A stretch of 11,062 bases of DNA, taken from assembly GCA_946623295.1 (NCBI GenBank), contig CAMOQY010000033.1, positions 1-11,062 on the forward strand, in the 5' to 3' direction. The position numbers and the translations under genes are program-made. Source of the stretch: an uncultured Lachnospiraceae bacterium (GTDB lineage Bacteria > Bacillota > Clostridia > Lachnospirales > Lachnospiraceae). The notes beneath the pieces were generated by a model. That model had not been told where the DNA came from. It made no database searches and was given only the letters and a program-made list of their open reading frames with translations. Of the stretch, positions 1-5,952 are shown piece after piece. Positions within the stretch are counted from its first letter, which is position 1, and each line of letters opens with the position of its first letter.

Positions 1-411
1 GCCCACGCGGCCATCACGGCGCACATCATGGGCCTGCCTATGGGATACGTGCGCAGCGGCGCAAAGGATCATGGCCGCAAGAACCAGATCGAGGGCAGAC
101 TGGAGAGAGGACAGAAGGTAGTGGTGGTAGAGGACCTGATCTCCACCGGCGGAAGCGTGCTCGAGGTCGTGGACATACTGCGTGAGGCCGGAGCCGAGGT
201 GCTGGGCATCGTGAGTATTTTTACCTACGGTATGAAAAAGGGGCTGGAGCGCATGGCGGCAGCCGACGTAAAAAACATCTCTCTTACGGATTTCGATACG
301 GTCGCGGAGGTCGCGGCGCAGCAGGACTACATCAGGCCTGAGGATATAGCGCGGCTTATTGCTTTCCGCAACGATCCGTCGGATGAGAGCTGGATAGGAG
401 GAAACAGATGA
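1..411 (+). CDS. pyrE: Orotate phosphoribosyltransferase, C-terminal part (window edge)
   Basis: PyrE joins orotate to PRPP to give orotidine monophosphate, the fifth step of cytoplasmic de novo pyrimidine synthesis. The reading frame is open from base 1, so the gene starts outside the window; 136 codons remain of a family usually 200-225 residues long. The PRPP-binding loop is clear at bases 118-156 ([13 protein letters not shown]), preceded by the lysine/histidine-rich catalytic loop typical of the family ([17 protein letters not shown], bases 46-96). The methionine at base 28 is internal: the residues before it (AHAAITAHI) continue the fold, so it is not the start. The stop codon overlaps the pyrB start as ATGA at 408-411, which indicates one transcript and translational coupling with pyrB. 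What is seen is the motif and the overlap; the function follows from family membership. Confidence 0.95.
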   Translation, partial: AHAAITAHIMGLPMGYVRSGAKDHGRKNQIEGRLERGQKVVVVEDLISTGGSVLEVVDILREAGAEVLGIVSIFTYGMKKGLERMAAADVKNISLTDFDTVAEVAAQQDYIRPEDIARLIAFRNDPSDESWIGGNR

Positions 412-1529
412 AGCATCTGATCGATATAATGGATCTGAGCGTCGGGGAGATCAGCGAGCTGGTGGATACGGCGCAGGATATCATCGCGCATCCGGAAAAA
501 TACGCGCACTCCTGCGACGGCAGGAAGCTGGCGACGCTTTTCTTTGAGCCTTCCACACGGACGCGCCTGAGCTTTGAGGCTGCCATGTATGAGCTGGGCG
601 GCCACGTGCTGTCCGTTCCGGGCGGCAATACTTCTTCCGCCGCAAAGGGCGAAAGCGTGGCGGATACCGCGCGGGTAGTGAGCTGCTACGCGGATATCAT
701 CGCGATGCGCCATCCCAAAGACGGCGCGCCCTTCGTTGCCGCGCAGAGTTCCCTGATCCCCGTTATCAACGCGGGCGACGGCGGCCACAACCATCCTACG
801 CAGACGCTCACGGATCTGCTCACGATATACCGTGAAAAGGGCCGCTTCGATCATCTGACCATCGGCCTGTGCGGTGATCTGAAATACGGACGTACCGTGC
901 ATTCGCTGATAAACGCGATGAGCCGCTATCCCGGAAACAGATTTGTACTGATCTCGCCTGAAGAACTGAAACTCCCCGGCTACGTCAGGGAAGAGGTGCT
1001 GGAGGCGAACGATATCGAATATGCCGAGACGACCGACATGGAAGAATACATGCCGCAGCTCGACATCCTGTACATGACGCGGGTGCAGCGGGAGCGCTTT
1101 TCTGACGAGCAGGAGTACCTGCGTCTCAAGGACAGCTATATACTCGATCCCGCGAAGCTGGAAAAAGCCGGACCGGATATGTGTATCCTTCATCCGCTTC
1201 CGCGCGTAAACGAGATCAGCGTGGCGGTGGATTCCGATCCGCGCGCATGCTATTTCAGGCAGGCCCTGTGCGGCAAATACATCCGCATGGCTCTGATCCT
1301 GAAGCTGCTGCGTGAAAATGACGGCGTACCCGCGGGGCAGAAGGTCATTCCGTCGCAAAAGCGCCTGGTGAACGTGCTCCGCTGCAGGAATCCGCGCTGT
1401 ATCTCAGGCGTTGAGCAGGAGCTGGATCAGGTCTTTGTGCTGACCGATCCGAAAAAGAATACCTACCGCTGCCTGTACTGCGAGAACGAGGCGGAAGAGA
1501 CTCCGCAGCCCGGGAACGCGAATTCCTGA
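408..1529 (+). CDS. pyrB: Aspartate carbamoyltransferase with fused PyrI-type zinc domain
   Basis: The enzyme condenses carbamoyl phosphate and aspartate to carbamoyl aspartate, the committed step of pyrimidine synthesis. Residues 1-305 form the catalytic chain: the carbamoyl-phosphate loop STRTR at 49-53, the KGES loop with K80, HPTQ at 129-132, and HPLPR at 262-266. The protein is 373 residues against about 305-310 for a plain PyrB. The extra tail (about 318-360) matches the zinc domain of the regulatory chain PyrI: RLVNVL leads into C326-x4-C331-x23-C355-x2-C358, the same spacing as the four zinc cysteines of E. coli PyrI (109, 114, 138, 141). The N-terminal nucleotide-binding domain of PyrI is absent and no separate pyrI follows here. 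The start at 408 has AGGAGG at 396-401 and overlaps the pyrE stop. The fusion is read directly from the frame; what it does to assembly or regulation is inference. Confidence 0.96.
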   Translation: MKHLIDIMDLSVGEISELVDTAQDIIAHPEKYAHSCDGRKLATLFFEPSTRTRLSFEAAMYELGGHVLSVPGGNTSSAAKGESVADTARVVSCYADIIAMRHPKDGAPFVAAQSSLIPVINAGDGGHNHPTQTLTDLLTIYREKGRFDHLTIGLCGDLKYGRTVHSLINAMSRYPGNRFVLISPEELKLPGYVREEVLEANDIEYAETTDMEEYMPQLDILYMTRVQRERFSDEQEYLRLKDSYILDPAKLEKAGPDMCILHPLPRVNEISVAVDSDPRACYFRQALCGKYIRMALILKLLRENDGVPAGQKVIPSQKRLVNVLRCRNPRCISGVEQELDQVFVLTDPKKNTYRCLYCENEAEETPQPGNANS

Positions 1530-1649
1530 GGCAATGACCTGCCAGGCATGCCGGTTTTGAATCTTGTGGAAAGCAGAGAATAAGGAGACTAAAAACCCGG
1601 CTGAACGGTAAGGCGATCTGAGGATATAAAAAGAAATGAGGATAGAAAC

Positions 1650-1904
1650 ATGATCAAAACAACAGTGAAGATCGACGGTATGATGTGCGGGATGTGTGAG
1701 GCACACGTATGCGACGCAATTCGAAAGGAAGTTCCCTCCGCAAAGAAGGTCACTGCTTCAAGAAGTAAAAAGGAAGCTTCCTTTTTGACAGATGGAGCTG
1801 TAAATAACGAAAGTCTGAAAGCTGCTATCGACGCTACCGGGTACACCTGTCAGGGCATCGAGTCTGCTCCGTACGAAAAGAAAGGCCTGTTCGGCTGGAG
1901 ATGA
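1650..1904 (+). CDS. CopZ-like heavy-metal-associated (HMA) domain protein
   Basis: This is a small soluble protein of 84 residues with the ferredoxin-like HMA fold used by copper chaperones and by the N-terminal domains of metal-pumping P-type ATPases. The metal site is the MxCxxC loop at residues 11-16 (M11, C13, C16). The rest follows the HMA pattern, with a KKV strand after the first helix and the late ATGYT strand near residue 65. The tail EKKGLFGWR is a basic/aromatic extension that similar clostridial proteins carry. Copper(I) is the usual ligand, but other soft metals are possible. A weak GAGG-type ribosome site lies just upstream of ATG 1650. No P-type ATPase or CopY/CsoR gene is in the window. 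Its stop codon is overlapped (ATGA, 1901-1904) by the start of a ZIP-transporter remnant, so it may once have stood beside a metal transport gene. Confidence 0.85.
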   Translation: MIKTTVKIDGMMCGMCEAHVCDAIRKEVPSAKKVTASRSKKEASFLTDGAVNNESLKAAIDATGYTCQGIESAPYEKKGLFGWR

Positions 1905-2026
1905 AAACTGTGATATGGGGGCTGCTGATACCGGAAATGTCTTCCGGAGAACATTCCAATATAGGAGCTATTTTCTTTGCCGTCGGCTTCAGCCTGATGA
2001 TGGCGCTGGACGTAGCGCTGGGATAA
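1901..2026 (+). pseudogene. C-terminal remnant of a ZIP-family metal transporter
   Basis: A 41-codon frame starts at ATG 1901, inside the end of the HMA gene, and stops at TAA 2024-2026. Its product contains LIPEMSSGEHSNIG followed by a hydrophobic stretch ending in GFSLMMALDVALG. That is how ZIP-family divalent metal transporters (ZupT-like) end: the IPE motif, a short loop, then the last membrane helix closing with LMM-LDVALG. A full ZIP protein has about 250-280 residues and eight helices. Only the last helix and the loop before it remain, so this is read as the relic of a gene whose 5' part was deleted, with the break next to or within the end of the HMA gene. The ATGA overlap might still allow the fragment to be translated by coupling, but a one-helix piece is unlikely to transport anything. 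The family call rests on motif recognition, not on an alignment. Confidence 0.7.
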
Positions 2027-2092
2027 GGCGTTTATGGTGCACGTTGCCATTCTTTCGATGGCGGGATCATTTTACTGGAGGAAGTCAGCTTC

Positions 2093-2665
2093 ATGAAACC
2101 ATCAATTACTCTTGCAATTATTCTATGCCTGCTTCTTTGTATGACGGCGTGCGGCTCGGAACCGTCAGACCGGCAGGACAAGATGCCGGTAGAAACATCG
2201 GGCGCTGAATATACAGGTGAAGCAGAAAATACGGAAGGCACAGCCGGACCGGAGAGGGTGGCTGCGAATGAATCGACGGAAATCACAGAGACGGAGGAGG
2301 AACAGGAACCTATGCTTCAGATGACGATCGATGATACCGCCGTGCAGGTGGAGTGGGAAAACAATGATTCCGTAAAGGCGCTGCGGGAACTGTGCGCCGA
2401 TCAGCCGCTTACTATCCGGCTGTCCATGTACGGTGGTTTTGAGCAGGTCGGTCCGATCGGGGAAAAGCTTCCCCGCGATGACAGGCAGACCACCACTGAG
2501 GCAGGAGATATCGTCCTTTACTCCGGTGATCAGATGGTCGTGTTCTACGGATCAAATTCATGGGCCTATACACGGCTCGGAAAAATAACGGATAAGACCG
2601 CCGCTGAGATGGCAGAGCTCCTCGGTCAAGGCGATGTTACGGTCACAGTAGCGTTAGGTAAATAG
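2093..2665 (+). CDS. Lipoprotein with C-terminal cyclophilin-like domain
   Basis: The 190-residue product begins with a lipoprotein signal: K2, a hydrophobic run to about residue 16, then the lipobox M-T-A-C with lipidated C20. The mature protein is therefore expected on the outer face of the cytoplasmic membrane. Residues 21-73 are an acidic, Thr/Ser/Glu-rich linker with no predicted fold. Residues about 75-190 match the cyclophilin-like beta-barrel family of Firmicutes and some Bacteroidetes: TIDDTAVQVEW, then SMYGGFEQVGPIG, TTTEAGDIVLYSGDQ, VVFYGSNSWAYTRLG, and a closing strand. Proteins of this family are not shown to be prolyl isomerases, and several are linked to flavodoxin or reductase genes; the role here is unknown. 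The start has GGAGG around 2073-2077. The methyltransferase gene follows closely, with the AGGAGGA ribosome site beginning at the stop codon, so the two are probably co-transcribed. Confidence 0.85.
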   Translation: MKPSITLAIILCLLLCMTACGSEPSDRQDKMPVETSGAEYTGEAENTEGTAGPERVAANESTEITETEEEQEPMLQMTIDDTAVQVEWENNDSVKALRELCADQPLTIRLSMYGGFEQVGPIGEKLPRDDRQTTTEAGDIVLYSGDQMVVFYGSNSWAYTRLGKITDKTAAEMAELLGQGDVTVTVALGK

Positions 2666-2685
2666 GAGGATTGGATCTATCTGTT

Positions 2686-3519
2686 ATGAAATACCACATT
2701 GAGAAAAACACAGTTCAGGAGACGCTTGTGATACCTCTTTTCGGGCGGCTGGTCTGCTCGGAACGTTTTCCTGAGTTGTTTTCGGATCCTGAGGCAAAGC
2801 GGATCTGCGACAGCCTGGATTATGATTTTGAGGAGAAACGAAAGAAAATGGAATCCGCGGCAGGGCTTTTCGGAGCGCTGGAGGTGGCTCAGCGGCAGTA
2901 TGACCTTCGCTGTGAGGTGAAGGCATATCTGGAGGAGCATCCCAATGCCGCGGTGGTCAATCTGGGCTGCGGTCTGGACGACACCTTTTCAAAGGTCGAT
3001 AATGGCCAATGCAAAGGATATAACATCGATATGCCTGACGTGATAAAGGTGAGGAACGAGCTTCTTCCTGCCGGAGACCGGGAAGAGAACATCGGCGGCG
3101 ATCTGAACGATTACTCCTGGATGGACGGGATCGATGCGGCAGACGGCGCAGTATTTTTTGCCGCAGGTGTATTTTACTATTTCAGAACCGAAGAGGTAAA
3201 AAGTCTTTTTGCCGAGATGGCGGAGCGCTTCCCGGGAGGCGTGCTCGTCTTTGATTCCTGCAATAAGCGCGGCGCGAAGCTGATGCGCGAGACCTGGCTG
3301 AGAGAGACGGGGATCACGGATGTGAGTGCCTTTTTCTCCCTGGAGGATGAGGCGGAGCTTAAGGCATGGAGCGATCGTTTTGATTCTGTGACTTCGAAAA
3401 GCTACATGCGCGGATACCGGGACATTTACGGCAAGGTCGGTTTATTCCACAAACTGATGATCCGTATGTGCGACGGATTCGTGAGAATGAGGATCGTCAG
3501 GATCGCTTTCGGGAAATGA
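2686..3519 (+). CDS. Class I SAM-dependent methyltransferase, leucine carboxyl methyltransferase/TcmP-like
   Basis: The product (277 residues from ATG 2686) has the pattern of the leucine carboxyl methyltransferase/TcmP family: VQETLVIPLFGRLVCSE near the N-terminus, then DYDFEEK, the SAM-binding glycine motif VVNLGCGLDDTF (around residue 92), the acidic ribose-binding strand end YNIDMPD, and a later VFFAAGVFYYF strand-loop region. These enzymes methylate carboxyl or hydroxyl groups of proteins or small molecules; bacterial members of this subgroup have no agreed substrate, so none is assigned. Start choice: an in-frame TTG at 2671 would add five residues but sits directly against the AGGAGGA at 2664-2670, leaving no spacing. 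ATG 2686 is about 15 bases away, long but usable, and is preferred. The cyclophilin-like lipoprotein gene ends just upstream, suggesting an operon. The C-terminal 40 residues are basic (RMCDGFVRMRIVR). Confidence 0.85.
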   Translation: MKYHIEKNTVQETLVIPLFGRLVCSERFPELFSDPEAKRICDSLDYDFEEKRKKMESAAGLFGALEVAQRQYDLRCEVKAYLEEHPNAAVVNLGCGLDDTFSKVDNGQCKGYNIDMPDVIKVRNELLPAGDREENIGGDLNDYSWMDGIDAADGAVFFAAGVFYYFRTEEVKSLFAEMAERFPGGVLVFDSCNKRGAKLMRETWLRETGITDVSAFFSLEDEAELKAWSDRFDSVTSKSYMRGYRDIYGKVGLFHKLMIRMCDGFVRMRIVRIAFGK

Positions 3520-3536
3520 AGAGAAGCATCGTCCGT

Positions 3537-3560
3537 CGATCAGAGTGATCGGTCCTGTTT
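3537..3560 (+). terminator. Weak candidate terminator between convergent genes
   Basis: The inverted repeat CGATCA-GAG-TGATCG (3537-3551) can form a 6-bp stem with a 3-base loop and is followed by GTCCTGTTTT. It lies between the methyltransferase stop and, overlapping it, the end of the convergent Rrf2 gene. The stem is AT/GC mixed and the T-run short, so termination strength is doubtful. Confidence 0.3.
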
Positions 3561-3956
3561 TCCGACGAAGTCACTGAGCTTTTTGTTATAAAAGAAGTCG
3601 TGAGTCATGGTGTCAAACTCAGACCACATGGGGAGGGTCCGGCAGGTGCCGGATCTGGGGCATGGCTCGGATTCGCAGCTGAGGCACGCTACGGGGGAGA
3701 GGGAGCCCTCCATGATCTCAAGGATCTCACCGACGGAATACTCGTCGGGTTCTTTGAGGAGTCTGTAGCCGCCGCCCTTTCCGCTGACGCCGGAGATCAG
3801 TTTGTGAGAGACCAGGTCCTTGACTATGATCTCCATATATTTCTTGGAGATCTGCTGGCGCTCCGCGATATCTTTAAGCGGCACATAGCCCTGACCGGAA
3901 TGCTCGGCCAGATCTATCATCATTCTCAACGCGTATCTTCCTTTAGTTGATATCAT
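3540..3956 (-). CDS. Rrf2-family (IscR-like) transcriptional regulator
   Basis: A 138-residue regulator with the Rrf2 winged helix-turn-helix at residues 1-70 (MISTKGRYALRMMIDLA; the recognition helix around ISKKYMEIIVKDL; the wing GKGGGYRL). The effector region has a cysteine cluster C91, C94, C99 and C105. IscR binds a [2Fe-2S] cluster through three cysteines in the same place (92, 98, 104), so Fe-S sensing is likely; C94 is extra. The gene diverges from iscS-iscU with 151 bp between starts, the standard arrangement for an Rrf2 repressor of Fe-S assembly genes in Clostridia. A cysteine-metabolism regulator of the CymR type is the alternative, but CymR proteins usually lack the cysteine cluster. 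The ribosome site on the minus strand is a GGTGGTGA-type sequence just upstream of the start. Both divergent promoters overlap a shared operator-like repeat, which fits autoregulation. Confidence 0.92.
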   Translation of the reverse strand: MISTKGRYALRMMIDLAEHSGQGYVPLKDIAERQQISKKYMEIIVKDLVSHKLISGVSGKGGGYRLLKEPDEYSVGEILEIMEGSLSPVACLSCESEPCPRSGTCRTLPMWSEFDTMTHDFFYNKKLSDFVGKQDRSL

Positions 3957-3994
3957 TTTATCACCACCTGAAACAGTGAATATCCGTGCTTTTG

Positions 3995-4019
3995 CCTATT
4001 ATACCGCAGGGTAGATAGG
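3995..4019. promoter_or_regulatory. Operator-like inverted repeat, copy B (on rrf2 promoter)
   Basis: A 25-bp site CCTAT(T)...(G)ATAGG with an inner TACC-gcag-GGTA pair. It has the same length and outer arms as copy A at 4045-4069, with 16 of 25 positions identical by my count. It covers the -10 box and spacer of the rrf2 promoter, so bound protein would block that promoter. Assigning it to the Rrf2 protein is inference from location and from the known 25-bp-class sites of IscR-type proteins. Confidence 0.6.
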
Positions 4020-4027
4020 AGAATCAA
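3998..4027 (-). promoter_or_regulatory. Promoter of the Rrf2 regulator gene
   Basis: On the minus strand, TTGATT (complement of 4022-4027) and TATAAT (complement of 3998-4003) are separated by 18 bp, a good sigma-A-type promoter. The start site would fall about 35-40 bases before the rrf2 start codon. The -10 box lies inside the operator-like repeat at 3995-4019. Confidence 0.7.
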
Positions 4028-4044
4028 GAGCGGCGCATCAATTA

Positions 4045-4069
4045 CCTATTGACTTGGTAGGTAAATAGG
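4045..4069. promoter_or_regulatory. Operator-like inverted repeat, copy A (on iscS promoter)
   Basis: CCTATT at 4045-4050 and its exact complement AATAGG at 4064-4069 frame a 25-bp site. Within it, TTACCTA (4042-4048) and TAGGTAA (4058-4064) form a second perfect 7-bp inverted repeat with a 9-bp spacer. The site covers the -35 box and spacer of the iscS promoter. Its centre is 50 bp from the centre of copy B. Confidence 0.65.
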
Positions 4070-4077
4070 CATATAAT
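4049..4077 (+). promoter_or_regulatory. Promoter of iscS-iscU
   Basis: TTGACT at 4049-4054 and a perfect TATAAT at 4072-4077 are 17 bp apart, a near-consensus sigma-A promoter. The expected start site is near 4084, giving a short leader of about 24 bases before the iscS start at 4108. Such a strong promoter fits a repressor-controlled operon. Confidence 0.85.
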
Positions 4078-4107
4078 CTCCACAGTTGCATAACACGGAG
4101 GAAGATC

Positions 4108-5295
4108 ATGAAAGTATATGCTGATAATGCGGCCACCACCAGGATGAGCCGTAATGCAATAGACACGATGGTAAAGTATATGGAGGAGACCTACGGGAAT
4201 CCGTCCAGCCTTTATACGATCGGCCAGAAAGCCAAGGAAGCACTGGAGGAAGCAAGAGAGGAAGTTGCAAAAGTTATAAATGCAAGCCCCAGAGAGATCA
4301 CGTTCACCTCGGGAGGGTCCGAAGCTGACAACCAGGCGATCATTTCTGCTGCCGCCCTCGGGGCCGCCAAAGGAAAAAAACATATCATATCGACGGCCTT
4401 CGAGCATCACGCGGTGCTGCATACCCTGGCCAAGCTTGAAAAGGAGGGGTTTGAGGTGACGCTCCTTGATGTACACGAGGACGGTATTGTTAGACCTGAG
4501 GAGCTCGAAGAAGCCATAAGAGAGGACACCTGCCTCATAACCATAATGTACGCCAACAACGAGATCGGAACGATCCAGCCTGTAAAGGAGATCGGAAGGA
4601 TCGCCAGAGCTCACGGTATCATCTTTCATACCGACGCCGTGCAGGCCATAGGCCACATACCGATCGACGTGGAGGAGAGCAATATCGATATGCTGTCCGC
4701 TTCGGCGCATAAGTTTCACGGGCCGAAGGGAGTAGGCTTTTTGTATGCCAGAAAGGGGATCAGGCTCCAAAACATCATAGAAGGCGGCGCCCAGGAGAGA
4801 GGAAAACGCGCGGGGACGGAGAATGTTCCGGGTATCATGGCAATGGCCGTTGCTTTGAGGGATGCGGCGGAAAGCATGAGCGAGACTTCGCCCGGTATGA
4901 GAGCCAGGAGGGATCGCCTCATTAAGGGTCTGAGGGAAATACCGCATTCTGCTTTAAACGGCAATGAGGAACTGAGACTCCCTTCAAACGTCAACTTCTG
5001 TTTTGAGGGGATCGAAGGCGAGTCGCTGCTGCTGCTTCTCGATCAGAAGGGGATATCCGCTTCGTCAGGCTCGGCGTGTACGTCGGGATCTCTTGATCCG
5101 AGCCACGTGCTTCTTGCCATCGGGCGGGTACACGACGTGGCGCACGGATCCCTCAGGCTCAGTATCGGCGAGGATACAACGGATGATGAGGTCGACTATA
5201 TCATAGAGTCTGTTAAAGAAGTGGTCGCATATCTCAGGAGCTTTTCACCTGTGTGGCGGGATCTTGAGTCCGGCAAAGCGAAGCATATACTATAG
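4108..5295 (+). CDS. iscS: Cysteine desulfurase, IscS/NifS type
   Basis: This PLP enzyme takes sulfur from cysteine, releasing alanine, and passes the persulfide to the scaffold IscU for Fe-S cluster building. The 395-residue length is normal for group I desulfurases. Visible features: YADNAATT at the N-terminus, GNPSS, the TSGGSEADN loop, the H-H pair in AFEHHAVL, D and Q of HTDAVQA, the PLP lysine in SAHKFHGPKG (K202), and the persulfide cysteine C324 in SSGSACTSG with the flexible loop before DPSHVL. The RAGTEN motif is also present. GGAGG at 4097-4101 gives a well-spaced start. It is the first gene after a strong promoter overlapped by the operator-like repeat, and iscU follows after 10 bp, so the pair is one operon controlled by the divergent Rrf2 protein. 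A role in tRNA thiolation as well is possible, as no other desulfurase is visible here. Confidence 0.96.
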   Translation: MKVYADNAATTRMSRNAIDTMVKYMEETYGNPSSLYTIGQKAKEALEEAREEVAKVINASPREITFTSGGSEADNQAIISAAALGAAKGKKHIISTAFEHHAVLHTLAKLEKEGFEVTLLDVHEDGIVRPEELEEAIREDTCLITIMYANNEIGTIQPVKEIGRIARAHGIIFHTDAVQAIGHIPIDVEESNIDMLSASAHKFHGPKGVGFLYARKGIRLQNIIEGGAQERGKRAGTENVPGIMAMAVALRDAAESMSETSPGMRARRDRLIKGLREIPHSALNGNEELRLPSNVNFCFEGIEGESLLLLLDQKGISASSGSACTSGSLDPSHVLLAIGRVHDVAHGSLRLSIGEDTTDDEVDYIIESVKEVVAYLRSFSPVWRDLESGKAKHIL

Positions 5296-5305
5296 GAGGC
5301 TGAAA

Positions 5306-5704
5306 ATGGCATTATACAGCGATAAAGTAATGGATCATTTCCTCAATCCGAGGAACGTCGGAGTCATCGAAGACGCCGATGGCGTGGGAGAGGTCGGAAA
5401 CGCCAAATGCGGAGATATCATGAAGATGTATCTCAAGATCGAAGACGATATCATAAAGGACGTCAAATTCGAGACCTTTGGCTGTGGCTCGGCTATAGCG
5501 TCAAGCTCCATGGCGACAGAGCTTATAAAGGGAAAGCCCGTAAACGAGGCCATGAAACTGACCAATAAGGCGGTCGCCGAAGCGCTTGACGGACTTCCCG
5601 ATTACAAGATGCACTGTTCGGTGCTCGCCGAAGAGGCGATACAGTCGGCTCTGGAGGATTACTATAAAAAAGCCGGCTTAAAGGATGACGAAAAGGCATT
5701 GTGA
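5306..5704 (+). CDS. iscU: Fe-S cluster assembly scaffold IscU/NifU N-domain protein
   Basis: The 132-residue scaffold on which IscS-derived sulfur and iron are built into [2Fe-2S]/[4Fe-4S] clusters. The three ligand cysteines are present: C35 in GNAKCGD with the neighbouring D37, C60 in TFGCGSAIASSS, and C104 in HCSVLAEEA. The frame is open back to 5264, but ATG 5306 is chosen because AGGAGG at 5294-5299 overlaps the iscS stop with ideal spacing and because IscU proteins begin with a short segment before the YSDKVMDHFLNPRN motif. Odd point: where E. coli IscU has the LPPVK motif that HscA chaperone binds, this protein reads LPDYK; no hscA or hscB lies nearby, so chaperone recognition is probably not used. 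The gene ends the operon, with a strong terminator 29 bases downstream. Confidence 0.95.
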   Translation: MALYSDKVMDHFLNPRNVGVIEDADGVGEVGNAKCGDIMKMYLKIEDDIIKDVKFETFGCGSAIASSSMATELIKGKPVNEAMKLTNKAVAEALDGLPDYKMHCSVLAEEAIQSALEDYYKKAGLKDDEKAL

Positions 5705-5732
5705 CCCGCCGGACAGGCGGCGGTCCTGAAAT

Positions 5733-5788
5733 AAAAAGCAGCTTAGCTCATATGGTCAGCTGACCGGCAGAGCTTTGCTGCTTTTTTT
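5733..5788 (+). terminator. Rho-independent terminator after iscU
   Basis: Nested hairpin: AAAAAGCAGC (5733-5742) pairs with GCTGCTTTTT (5777-5786), with a further AGCTC/GAGCT pair (5745-5749 with 5770-5774) inside it, and a 12-bp perfect palindrome GGTCAGCTGACC (5754-5765) at the tip. It ends in seven T residues (5782-5788). The A-run on the left arm means it could also act on the minus strand. A second small hairpin, CCGCC-ggaca-GGCGG (5706-5720), lies just before it without a T-run. Confidence 0.9.
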
Positions 5789-5868
5789 GTCTCCGAATAT
5801 AGTGAAAAAAATTGCAGACGAAAAGAAAAACTGCCCGCAGACAACTGACTGTCACGAAGAAGGCAGGC

Positions 5869-5897
5869 TTGAAAATACTGCTGTTATAGTGTAGTAT
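5869..5897 (+). promoter_or_regulatory. Candidate promoter of the 406-residue lipoprotein gene
   Basis: TTGAAA (5869-5874) and TAGTAT (5892-5897) are 17 bp apart. The gene sits behind a strong terminator, so a promoter is expected in this stretch. The -10 box is only a fair match. Confidence 0.5.
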
Positions 5898-5905
5898 CTG
5901 AGTGA

Positions 5906-5940
5906 TATATGATATATGGACAGTATATGATATATGGACA
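5906..5940 (+). repeat. Two tandem 17-bp repeats directly before the ribosome binding site
   Basis: TATATGATATATGGACA occurs twice, at 5906-5922 and 5924-5940, separated by one G (period 18 bp). The second copy abuts the GGAGGG ribosome site (5941-5946) of the following lipoprotein gene. Each copy carries a TATATGATATAT stretch, and the two would lie in the untranslated leader. This could be a slippage product or a binding site for a regulator. Confidence 0.85.
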
Positions 5941-5952
5941 GGAGGGTAGAAT

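Noticed and set aside
327..1358. 343-codon open frame on the minus strand opposite pyrB
   Set aside because: It is fully antisense to a gene with clear catalytic motifs, has no recognisable domain, and arises from the GC-biased codon use of pyrB.
1530..1649. Possible terminator or promoter between pyrB and the HMA gene (GGCATGCC palindrome, then GGTTTTGA; TTGAAT at 1557)
   Set aside because: The palindrome is short with no real T-run, and no convincing -10 box follows the TTGAAT; I see nothing firm in this gap.
1915..2208. 97-codon plus-strand frame between the HMA and lipoprotein genes
   Set aside because: Its product is low in recognisable features and overlaps both the ZIP remnant (another frame) and the lipoprotein signal sequence.
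4042..4947. 301-codon open frame on the minus strand opposite iscS
   Set aside because: It is antisense to a clear cysteine desulfurase, and it would run into the divergent control region.
5264..5305. Upstream in-frame ATG for iscU at 5264
   Set aside because: It lies within iscS, has no ribosome site, and adds residues absent from IscU proteins; ATG 5306 has an ideal AGGAGG.
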